Origin: Tomocerus qinae
Taxonomy: Eukaryota > Arthropoda > Collembola > Entomobryomorpha > Tomoceridae
DNA length: 64,000 nucleotides
Assembly (NCBI GenBank): GCA_020055645.1
Contig: CM034546.1
Coordinates: forward strand, 76,074,001 to 76,138,000
Reading direction: 5' to 3'
Part shown: piece by piece, positions 45,268 through 56,004 of the stretch
Layout of the letters: every line of letters begins with the position of its first letter
How positions within the stretch are numbered: position 1 is the first letter of the stretch
Position numbers and translations under genes: made by a program
The notes under the pieces: model-generated
Seen by the model: the letters and a program-made list of their open reading frames with translations, nothing else
Databases searched by the model: none
What the model was told of the DNA's origin: nothing

Positions 45268-46990
45268 TTTGATGTGCAAGAATGTAGCGTACTAATCAAG
45301 CCGTTTTTCCTTTAGTAGATCATTTTATTTTTACTGATTGGATGTAGCATGTCACATATCTAATAATTAGGAGTTACTTTTAGCTATTGGCCGTTCTTGT
45401 AATGTCAATTTTGTTTGAAAATTGTTAATGTGGACTTGAAATATAAATTGAAATACTGAATGTGAAATAATTTCAAAAATTAACCCACATTCAGTTTTCA
45501 GTTAGTTTTAATGAGGACGCTAGACTTATTATTTATGTACGAACAGATTCTCTATATATTCTTACTTGCCTGAATTTGTCACATTTATACTTATGCGGTG
45601 AGTTGCATTGTAATCTAATTAACGATAATCTATTCCCCCAAATTGAATTATTATTCATTCATGGCGTGCGAAATTGAACTGACTGTGAATTTAATTTAAC
45701 GAAATACATTATTATAGCTTTCCATTCGTCATGGGAACTGTGAACAAAACTGTTCAGTTAATTTTTGATGATGGTCTTGATAAGCTAATCGTTTGAATTG
45801 CTTTTTTAAGTAGGCATGGTAGGCAATGGAAATAGTACTGTATTAAAACCATTGGCGTCCTGTGATGTGATATGTTATGTATAGGGCCATGTGATATAGA
45901 TATCAAATATATGTACTATTGCCCTCCTAAACAATAAACTATACTTAAAATATTATTATTATTATTAATGAAGTGTCAAGATTGGAAAGCGCTCTGACAT
46001 ATTCTTTATTTAATCGATTAATATAAAGAATCAGATAAATAACTGCCGATTTTCCGATATAGAATCAAACTAATTAATAACTTTTCCCGTCACATTTGTC
46101 GTCTTCTATTTTCAGATGCAGATATTATTGCAGATGAATTCAAAATATCTTGAAGATCTGCAAGAGATACAATTTAGAATTTAGCAAGCTAAATTAATAG
46201 TTAAAAAGGATAAGAAAGGAGGAAATAATTTTTTAATAGTTACTTACCAGGTTTTCTCATAAAGTATTTTGGGGTCATGTGAGAGGTATCCACAGTTCTT
46301 AAAGTATTCATTAGACTTTCTTTTATTTTTTCTGGTTTATTGGAGTTTATAGAATAAGCGAGTCGCCTTGGGACAGAAGAAGGGCCAACATCTTCTTGAT
46401 TCCGTAAAATAGTCGGCTTGTAAATTTAAAAAATACTCCATAATCCCAATCTCTTAACAAGGAGAAATACGGAAAAGTTTCTCTGTACACACAAAGTAAA
46501 TAAATAATCATCATGTAAAAAAGACCGACAAATTAAAGTATGCATCAAAACAAATAAATCCAGGTTTACTCGAAGTAGTTGACAATTTTTGAGGTGGAAA
46601 CTGGAGTAATAGATTGATTAACAAGTGCGAAAAATACAATTTGCCGATAGGAAAAAGACGGAGGACTCCAACACTTCCAGCGATTTTGTGAATTGTCCAT
46701 TGGATTTACCTAGCAATTTAAAAAATGACATATCAACGCAAGGGTATTTTACATTGTTTATAATTAATATTTTAATACCTTACCTGTTATACCGATTCGG
46801 AAACATTTTTGATAAAAATTTGCCCACACTATTTTCAAGGGCAGAAGAAAGACAAAAGATAATATATATGAATATTAGTTTGTCCCAGCACACACAATTT
46901 TAAATAAATACCCAAAGTCTCAGCACGCAAACAGCCGGCATGTGACATTGGAGGAAGAAGTAGAAGTATTTATTTATATTAAATATTTTA
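45268..46990. other. Intergenic
   Basis: No gene; simple ATT run near 45955. The short plus frame at 46625-46903 lacks support. Confidence 0.4.
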
Positions 46991-47383
46991 CTAGATTTTA
47001 AAAAACATAAAAAGTTCGTTTTTGAATGCCTTGAACTGAACGCTCTCCTTTGACAATTGTCTAAATAAATTGTATTGAATTGTAATGCTGCTGGCTGTTG
47101 GGACACATGGACCACCTTCAACTATACGTTGATAGTCAAAAGGACATCGAATGATCTTCGGGGCTGTTGTTTTTTTCGGAACATTAAAAACGGACTTGGT
47201 TATCACACTTTTCGACTCTAAACCATCCTCCTGAGCGACAGGGTCAAGAACAAAGTTTAGCTCCTGCTTATTCAGGGGCAAAGGATGACTTTGTGTAACC
47301 ATTTCACAAAGTAATATTATTATCATTGCCATCCGTATGGAAATAACCAGCCGTTGCTTCATTTTAACAAAAAGTCTTCCCAT
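46991..47383 (-). CDS. Secreted peptide precursor with a CPxxYxRxxxGGxC motif
   Basis: 130-residue frame with ATG at 47383 (internal ATGs at residues 8 and 18 are also possible). A hydrophobic stretch MAMIIILLCEMVTQS gives a signal peptide or anchor. The rest has only two cysteines, in RCPFDYQRIVEGGPCVP, which resembles the single-disulphide loop of several arthropod secreted peptides. I cannot name a family. It lies in the spacer of the second IR unit and has no counterpart in the first. Confidence 0.5.
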   Translation of the reverse strand: MGRLFVKMKQRLVISIRMAMIIILLCEMVTQSHPLPLNKQELNFVLDPVAQEDGLESKSVITKSVFNVPKKTTAPKIIRCPFDYQRIVEGGPCVPTASSITIQYNLFRQLSKESVQFKAFKNELFMFFKI

Positions 47384-48842
47384 TTATTCCTTCAACTTTG
47401 AAAAATTAGGGATAGCTTTATAGTTATTGCCTTCTTTAATTTGCGTATAATAGTGGCACGACGAAATCTTTTCTTCCACAGATTTCAATTTTTCAAAAGC
47501 ACATTTTAAAACAAATCATAACAAGTTGGCAATATTTGGCAGTATTGACAAAAATTATTCTTTCTCTCTCGGACGTATGTTTTAGTCGATGTCTGTGTGA
47601 ACGTGTATTTTGGATAGTTTGTATACAAACGTAAAGTTATGTTTACAGTTTACAGGATCCCGTCGACATTCGGCTGCTGATTTTACTTGGAGTACATTAT
47701 TCTTCTGACTTTCCTAGAATTTTTGACCTTTTAAACCACCATCCTATAGGTATATAAGTGGCTTACAGGTACCACCGTTTATTAGTTCCTACATGGAATA
47801 GAATACACACAGTCCATACTGCAGCATAAAATCATGCACTTGGATATGTATTAATCTTTATTTTAGGTAATTTAAGTTGAATAAAATCCTTGGCTGTCAA
47901 AGAAAATGATAACTCATGGCATGTCAATTCTGTATTCTATCCATATACTTTAGGTATCTCAAAATACCTACCAGATCCACACATACGTATAGCTAAGCTC
48001 TATAAACCTTCTTTGGAGTAATAAATTCTGCTGGAGGGTAAAAAAAGTGTTTGTATCCGGCCAACTGTATTGCTCCTTTATTCTCAGAAAAATAAACGGA
48101 GGGAAAATGCTTCTGCCTCTGAGAGTCATTTAAATTCACTCATAATATTCATTGTCACATTGTTTGGTATAGTACGCAGTACACATATTCGGAACAGAAA
48201 TACACAATTATTTCACTCAAATAAACCGGAAAAGAACCGAAACTCTTTTTGGCTGTTTTTGATACATAAAAATGTCTTCCATACAAAATTGTAAGTTAAT
48301 CATTCAAATAAAGATACAAATCCATAAGTGTGTTATGCTTTGAAGTGCAATCAAACATCAAAGTTCCCCTAACATATTTTTGCGTTCTTGATTATCGTCC
48401 ATCCAAGGGTCCAAGTCCAGCAGTGTCATAATATTATATCCCAGAATCCTGTACACTAGTAAAATTATTGGTACCTACATAATTTATTTTCTATCTGATT
48501 TTGTCATTTTTATGAAGATATTGGTTGTAGTTTCTACTTTCGACGTAGTTTATATACTAGACAATGTTAATTGGTATTATTATATTATACATAATATTAT
48601 TATATTGTATAAATATATAGTTTGCGTAAAATGCAAGCTATATATATTGTGAGTATGTATGTTATTTAATTGAATTCTGAAACTAAATTTCATATTTTTT
48701 ATAAACCGATCGAAAATCCAACAAAATATTTTTCTTGAGAATCTCCGTCTTTTATTAATTTCAACCTATATATTAATAGGGCTAATGTGTGTGACGATTT
48801 TGTGAAATTGTTTCATGTTTCTGTAACTTCAATAGAGACAAA
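47384..48842. other. Upstream region of small-protein copy 2
   Basis: Segments at 47700-47745 and 48068-48120 (TTATTCTCAGAAAA) match the flank of copy 1, so the duplication included the promoter region. No separate gene. Confidence 0.5.
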
Positions 48843-49217
48843 ATGGATTTTCTTCAAAAAGGGGGCCCGATTACCGGGGATGCTGTGAAACAAGGTTACA
48901 AAAGTTTACGAGCCAAGTACATCGCTTTTGTAAAGGAGTACAATGCCGCCAAGACTGCAGGAACAATTTTGTTACCTCCGGAGGAACAAGAAGCTCTGAA
49001 TAAATTGCAAGAAATGTGGAAAAACGCTTCTTTCCAAAAGAGTTCGCAGTACTTTTTCGACATGAAAGAACACCATACTTATCTCAATGGACGATTTATG
49101 GACTCTTCCGAAGGACCTGTTCATGCAGCGTGGAATGCCTACACGCAAGAGGGATTATCTTGGAGGACTACTGTGATGGCAGCAAATTTCCGACAATCCC
49201 AATTAATGGGCAATTAG
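48843..49217 (+). CDS. Small cytosolic protein of unknown family, copy 2
   Basis: 124-residue frame starting after a splice acceptor (TTCAATAG). Paralogue of the 42308 gene with conserved blocks GYKSLRAKYIAFVKEYN, LNKLQEMWKNASFQKS and PVHAAWNAYTQEG; the first ten and last ten residues differ. No signal peptide. Function unknown. Confidence 0.7.
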   Translation: MDFLQKGGPITGDAVKQGYKSLRAKYIAFVKEYNAAKTAGTILLPPEEQEALNKLQEMWKNASFQKSSQYFFDMKEHHTYLNGRFMDSSEGPVHAAWNAYTQEGLSWRTTVMAANFRQSQLMGN

Positions 49218-49813
49218 TAGGAGACTAATAAGTATATTATACTGATATTATTTAATTTTTTCTTACAAGTATTTTCAGTAACGACCGGGAAATAGTTTAC
49301 ATTTCACGTAATTCGAAATTTCTCGAATTTGTAATTGTAATTGGTCCTTCTGTATTACAAAATATATATAAAAAATAGTCCCATCTAAATTTTGTGTGTA
49401 TCAATGTTCTCATTTCACATAATAAGTAATAACTTTTAAATATATACAAATTGTCATCATTGTTATAATCGTAATAATTGAAATTTGAATTGAAGTAAGG
49501 CAGAGGTTGCACAAATACCTATCAATGTCAATTTTATTGTTTTAATTAGGTTAAAGTGCCGCAGCCAGGCCCCCTCCCCTCGAAGAAAAGAAAGGAAATT
49601 TTGCCCTAAAATCCAAAATTTTTTCGAATATAGTGTACGTATTATTAAATCTGAGTTGATAGTAAAAATTCACTTACAATCTTATACTGTCCCTCAAAAA
49701 TACTATTATAGCGAAACTAATTTTAAAAAATGTATTACTAATGTACATTATGTTTACTTTACATTAAGAATTTTGCATCCGCATCAGTTAAAAATTATAA
49801 AGAGGTATCCATT
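49218..49813. other. Intergenic, possible transposon end
   Basis: CAGCCAGGCCCCCTCCCCTC at 49563-49582 resembles the GGGGGC-rich end of the hAT-type element at 6146, but no second end was found. Confidence 0.35.
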
Positions 49814-50108
49814 TTAAGCCAAGGGAAATGTTACAAGCAGGGTGACGGTGAAAGATAGGATGGCTTCATAAGTATCAAAAAGATGTTTGTATTTGACAGC
49901 CTTCAAGACTCCGTAACGAATTCCATAAGGCTGGAGAGCACGAAGTCTCAAACGATCCAGTTTTGAATTTCCAAATGTTGATCGCATACTTTTCAGGATT
50001 TTGGATGATTTTTCCCAACATATTGCAGAACCCAACAATAACATTGTCAGATACAAAAACCGAAACCAAACAACCCCATTCAGCATGAAGACCTTTAATA
50101 TATTTCCC
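49814..50108 (-). pseudogene. Gustatory-receptor-like terminal exon fragment
   Basis: After the acceptor ATTTTCAG, 97 residues read to a stop: a membrane segment FRFLYLTMLLLGSAICW, a loop SKILKSMRSTFG and a C-terminal helix AILSFTVTLLVTFPLA. It aligns by pattern with the end of the GR at 8233 (SDVISYW...RTFG, QIGRFYYID, NVITLLVG). Upstream exons were not found, so this may be a solitary relic or the end of a gene whose 5' exons I missed. The signal-like frame at 50119-50322 is in a different frame and I do not join it. Confidence 0.4.
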
Positions 50109-50322
50109 CTGAAAATTCTCATAAGGATACAAATATGCTCATTGTCAAACAAACAGAAATTGTAGTTATGAAAGTTGGCATTAGGGAAGATACACAACTG
50201 TTATTGTAAAGGATGTTGAAGACACGCAGTTTTTGAAAATCTGCAATTTTAACTTGCATTTCTGTTTCCGTGCTATAAGATGCAAATTTAAATAAAAATA
50301 ATAAGAAAATAGCATAATACAT

Positions 50323-52823
50323 TTTGAAAGCCGTAAGTATTATAATTTATTGAATTACAGTGTAATAGAAACAAAATCCTATCATATTATCATTTTCTAA
50401 CGTTTTTTAATTTAAATCGAAAATTAAAAAAATTAAAACAAAAATTATGGTCTCGTTCTATTTATACAATTTCAAGCAAACTCATTATTTAAATATCAGT
50501 AGCTAACCCTATACCAGGAAGGAGACAAGACTCTATTTGGGTAATGTGTTATTGTTATTGAATTTGAATGCATAATATTGTGGAATTTTATGAAGGTATG
50601 TGCTTGAAGCCACTATTATGCATCCATTTGCAGACGCTGATATAATTTTGTTTGTGGGAGAAAATTGCTTTTCGTATAAAATATTTGTTTTAAACGACCT
50701 TAATATTTCTATGATCGCTGTATTTGTGTGTACCATTTTGGCAGTTTTGAAAATGACGCCATAACTTGTTTATTACAAGCAGAAGTAACAAAAAACATTT
50801 AAATTGTTTACATGCAAGCTGTCAAGTTTGATATTTTTCCTTCATTACATTAGAAATAATTTAATGTAATACTCTTGGAAATAGGCTGGGAATGACTGTT
50901 AAAATTTAAACTATGCATTTGATAAACGAAATACTAGGTAAAGGGTAAACACTTTAATTAAAGGCACTTTACGATTGAAGTTCCGGTGAGTCGTTATGTC
51001 CATAAATAAAACGTTTTTCCGGAAAAATTTACTGTCAACTCTAACTATTTATCGATTATGATAATGATACAGAATTACATAGCTAGCGATACATTTACTG
51101 AAATATTCAGATTGAATCTAATATGTTCCTGCTCAAGATAATATCAGTAACTTTCAAAAAACTAAACGAAACTAGAAATAGGAAAACCTATCGGCACGTG
51201 TTCAGAAATTTTGTAAAGGAAAGAGCAACCAAAAATGGCCTCAAAACGACAAATACATGATTGTAGTTCCCCATTTTGTCTATATTTTTAACACGTAATA
51301 TAAGTATAACATTGATAATAATGTTGGCATTTGCTACATATCATAATATACTTCGAATGCAAAAATATGAATAAAATTATGAATACATGCATATGTATAA
51401 AGCTATGAGTAAGCGAGAGCGAGAAAAAAATATTAATTAGCTCTCTCTCTTCTCTTGCCTACGTCATAAAGTCATAACCATTCATTGCGTAGAATAGAAT
51501 TATGTTGAATTTGTCTTATAAGCTTTCAACTTATGTTAGGCCAGGCTGCTTTATATGGAATTGCATCTTGCATCATCAACGTAAGCGTACGTAGGAAGTT
51601 TCTCAATGTTGTGATGAGTCATACTCATGGCCATACTAAGCATAGTAAGTTCTTAATGTATGAGACTGGAAGTTTGCCACTGCACAAGCAAAGCACACGT
51701 TACTCTGTCTCAAACTCATGTATATGGTACACGTATACTTAGTAACCTGCGTAAGTTCTATCTAACATAAATATAACGTGAGTGAAATTGGAAATAGTAA
51801 ACATTCAATCACCAGCGTTCAGTACATACACTATATTATACTCATCTGTTTAGTTTAGTTCTTTGTGTTTTGTGAGCAACACCCACCAATCTACCAAATC
51901 TGTTGTTTCTAAGTGAATTATATTTTGAATTGATACTGAATTAAAACGACTGATTTTGGAATCCATCGACAGTGGATATATCTGGTAAGAGACGTAGACA
52001 ATTCAAACATTAAATACTACATACCGTGAGAATTATTAAAATCTTTAATGTTCTTATTGGTACTTGGCATCGAAAGGTTTTGGATATTGTTGTTTAAACT
52101 ACAAATCAATGTCCAAATATATTTCTTTATTACCCAATGTAAAATATTCAAATAGAGTAACGTGAGAGTTATGTGTAAAGCGTACTAATATACAATGTGT
52201 TATAGAATATCAATTCTAAATTCATTGTATGATTCAAAGATACGAAATTTCTCTAAACGAAGCTATATAATACGTCCATAATGCCCAATTTAAAAGTCAA
52301 TAATACTTAGTTAACTCAGTTAATTGATGTTTCATTAAAGCCGTAACATAAAATAACATAGTAAATACCAAGAAAGATAAGAACCAGACACACATTTAGT
52401 CTATATAACTAAATCTCATTTGCGCAGCAGATACTGTCTAGCTTTATAAAAATCCGAATGATGAACTCTAGTAATCCCATTTAGCCCCACCTATAACAAA
52501 TATTTTTTCATCAATATTTATTTTATTTCGGTTTAATAAATAATGTTGTTGTGGTTACAGTCAAATGTGACGCTAAAGACTGTATGGTTCCTGTAATTTG
52601 GTGTGAAGTAACAACATTTGTCAACAATGGGGTTACTAAAGGTCATCATTCAGATTTTTATAAAGTTAGACAGTACATAGATCGTATTGCCAAGCAAAGC
52701 AGATACATTTCTTCTTTCTGTGATATTATATAAAGCATGAAGATTTTTAGGCCACATAAAACCGCATATTAATATATGAATTAGACTTGAGTCAAAATGT
52801 TTGCACAATTTCTTCTTAATTTC
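50323..52823. other. Intergenic
   Basis: No gene supported. A possible orphan exon at 52551-52733 follows a good acceptor (GTGGTTACAG) and reads VKCDAKDCMVPVIWC, but no partner exon was found. Confidence 0.35.
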
Positions 52824-53080
52824 CTCACTGGCAGACATGGTATTTCTTGGATACAAATCGATGAAATTTTTGAAATATTTCGCGAAATATTTCACCTCCA
52901 ATTTTCTTGAAAAATTAAATATTTGAAATAAATACGGTACATATAGAATCTATTTCAATAAGTTTCCCTTGAAATTAATTAATTGTGCAAGTTTATACAA
53001 ACGCTAGTTGTATTAATTTCAAATAATTCGTTTTGAAGAAATATTTTCTGAAATAAATTAATGCCATGTCTGCTTGCTGG
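52824..53080. mobile_element. hAT-like palindromic element, CAGACATGG family, copy 2
   Basis: Element 52832-53072 (241 bp) starts CAGACATGG and ends CCATGTCTG, with the same internal palindrome AAATATTTCGCGAAATATTT as the element at 13565-13882. Flanks CTCACTGG and CTTGCTGG match at six of eight bases, consistent with an older insertion. Confidence 0.75.
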
Positions 53081-53257
53081 TGAGCAAATGAGCAGTTTTC
53101 AATACTGTGTCAAAGTTGATTTCGGCTTTCTTTAGATTTTTCTTAATTTTTGCGTTCTTAAATATTATATCAGTTCCAATTTCCATATTCTAAAGAAATT
53201 ATTGTTCGTTTATCTAATATTAATGATAATTTTCAGAATAACAGCAAGTAAATCACA

Positions 53258-53887
53258 ATGGGCGCGGGCCAATCCTACGATCAACCTTTGTATCCAGCTC
53301 CAGAGGCGGTATGTGCCACAGAGCCAAGATTCTGCCTGCCTAATACTGTGCAGCTCCGCTTGCGTGAGAAATACTTTTCCTTGTCAGGAGACGATTTCAA
53401 AATCTCAGATCCAGCGACTGGAGTAATTTACTTCCAGTGCCATGGAAAAACGTTCAGTTTGCGGGATAAAAAAGTTCTCTGTGACAACATGGGCCAACCT
53501 GTTCTCAACCTGAAAGAAAAACTCCTTTCCTTCACTGACAAATACAGAGTTTACGCTGGGGACAACTCAAACCGAGAGATTTGCAAGTTCAATTCCACAC
53601 TGACATTGTTAAAAGCCAAATTATCGACACATTTCACGGATATTTTGAGTGGGAAGCCGAGATACATTGTTCTCAAAGGAGATTGGAGGGAGAAGAGATG
53701 CGTCGTTTTCCTCGGTGAACCCAAACAAGGCGGAATCCCTATTGCCAAAATATTTCGACCTCTAACAGGCAGATCATTCATGTTTGGAGTTGATGATTAC
53801 ATTATTGAGATTGCAGCCGGAGTTGATATTGCATTGATGGTTATTATGTGCATAGCTCTTGACGAACACAAAAGAGATGACAACTAA
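53258..53887 (+). CDS. LURP-one-related (tubby C-terminal-like) protein
   Basis: Single coding exon of 209 residues, ATG at 53258 following a likely 5' untranslated exon (acceptor TTTTCAG). The order of beta-strand motifs fits the LOR/tubby-C fold: LRLREKYFSLSGDDFKISD, YFQCHGKTFSLRDKKVLCDN, LNLKEKLLSFTDKYRVYAG, then the central and C-terminal strands (YIVLKGDWREKR, GIPIAKIFRP, YIIEIAAGVDIALMVIMCIA), which end in the buried hydrophobic helix of the barrel. LOR proteins are cytoplasmic, may bind phosphoinositides or membranes, and are poorly characterised in animals. A Gly at position 2 (MGAGQS) could be myristoylated. Confidence 0.85.
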   Translation: MGAGQSYDQPLYPAPEAVCATEPRFCLPNTVQLRLREKYFSLSGDDFKISDPATGVIYFQCHGKTFSLRDKKVLCDNMGQPVLNLKEKLLSFTDKYRVYAGDNSNREICKFNSTLTLLKAKLSTHFTDILSGKPRYIVLKGDWREKRCVVFLGEPKQGGIPIAKIFRPLTGRSFMFGVDDYIIEIAAGVDIALMVIMCIALDEHKRDDN

Positions 53888-56004
53888 AATATAATTATAT
53901 TACCAATTGTATTAGAAGTATGACTACTTATCACTCTGCATTTAATTAATTGTTACATGTTACCTATTTGTCATTTGTACTATTAGTGCAAGTGCCTATA
54001 ATATTATATCTTACAGCTTTATTGTTAAACTAAACCATTTCTATAAATCTTTTAATTTATGTATGTTTCTGCCTATGTTATGAGGTAGGTAAAGCCAAAA
54101 TGCAAAATGCGAAAACGCTTATGTGATGCAAATTGCATAAAACAATGAACTACCCTGTATGGGATATTAGAATGTTTCGAAATTAAATCAAAGCAAATGT
54201 AGATCGTTTGAAATTCAATAGGAATGTTGGGTGGCCTACTGGCCTATATCCAATAGGCATGATTATGCTGGATGCCTACCTTTCGAAATTTAGTCACATG
54301 CACTGGGGGCTACTATAGTCTACTAGTATCAGATATATCTGAATCTGAACGAAATAATACACCTAATACAATGTTTCTAATCACCCATATGGGTACACTA
54401 TGTTCATTTAAGGTGAATTGAATGTTTCAATGGTCTTCAGGGGTAAGTTAACGACGCGCGACGTGCTTGAATCGGGGGAAAGTGGTTAAAAAATCTGGTT
54501 GGCGGAAACCATTTTCTGGAGACCGTCGTCACATAACCCCTGAGGGCGTAGCCATGGAAACATTTAATTTACCTTGGATACATTGTTCTGAACCATGCAT
54601 AATAATGCTTTTCTATTTTTATCTATTTCAGAATATGATTGCCATGTATAATATAACATAAATATGTACTGCTATATAACAAAAGCTATTATGATTTATT
54701 CACAAAGTTTTGTGCTATAATAGAGTAAACACCTAACGATTTAGGTACAAATAATATATCCAAATTATTATTAATATATAACTATACTATATTTTAATAA
54801 TTTAATGTGTTGAAAAATTCCAGTTATTTAATAAAGGCAGTAATCGAATTATTGAATTAAGGAGATGTACCTTTTTTTAAAGTGAAATTATACTATTAAT
54901 GTCTATAATATAATCGTAGACTTGAAAAAATTTACCAACCTATTCTATATAATATGTGTGTCGGGTAGGAGAACCAACGAAACCTGCATATTATACATAA
55001 CGCAAAACCCCCTCCCCCATGTGCTGACTTTAGCGTACCTCCTCCTCCCATCAACATCAACTGCACACGTATTATATTCATCTCAGTTCCATTTAAGTTT
55101 TAACCAAAACAGAATAATAAAATATCACAACCATCTATCCAATATCCAATCCAAACTAAAATATTTCCGCAATAGTATGATGGACTCGGAATAAGTTATA
55201 ATTTGCTTGAGACATAATTTAAATTAGAAACATGAGCAGTAGATTTCATGTTATGTTTATTATGCAATATTCCTAATTTCTTTACAATGTGAGTCAAATA
55301 AAAAAATTTAAACCAGAAATGGTACTTTAGAATTTCAAACAGCTTTCTCTTTCATATATTTTTAAGTATATTGTACAGTTGAATACAAGAAGTACTAACT
55401 AGACTCTCGAGATAATGCACCTTGATAATTTAAAAGTTAAATTTCTTCTTATAAAAGCGTATACATAATACTTTAAGCAAGTTACTTATCGTTCAAGTTA
55501 TAAATTCGTATACGATCAATGACGATGTGTCCAATAAATGTTTTAGAGGGACAAGGTTATGATGTATAATATATAATATAATGTGTCATGGGCAGTCAGG
55601 TTTACATGAAGAAGTCGGTTCTGGGAAGTATCCCAAATAAAGGGAAAAACGAAAAGGCTAATTGCATATAAACCAAACCTGAACAAGTAGTGTCTGCTAT
55701 TTAGCCAATAAACAACCCCCGTATTCTAAATAAAAGGATATAACTATCCTTTGACTTGTTTGTATAACGTCGCCTGGATTATTTGGCCAAACAGCAAACC
55801 ATATATTTATTGATTGTATTACATTGGCATTATATTATATCATGTAGGCTACTACAAGGCTACTTTAAAGAAGTTAACTATCAATTTACTGCTGCCGCAG
55901 TTGTGGTCAAGTTTGTATTTTCCCTTCTGGTTGTTCCAAATTTCAGGATTATAGACATTGAAATTTAATAATACATATTTTGCAATTTTGTCTTAATTCA
56001 TGAA
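53888..56004. other. Intergenic upstream of IR cluster
   Basis: AT-rich; frames at 54467, 54922 and 55783 have no domain or conserved context. Confidence 0.4.

Noticed and set aside
50119-50322. Minus-strand signal-peptide-like frame upstream of the GR fragment
   Set aside because: Hydrophobic start but no downstream family match, and joining it to the GR exon needs an unsupported splice.
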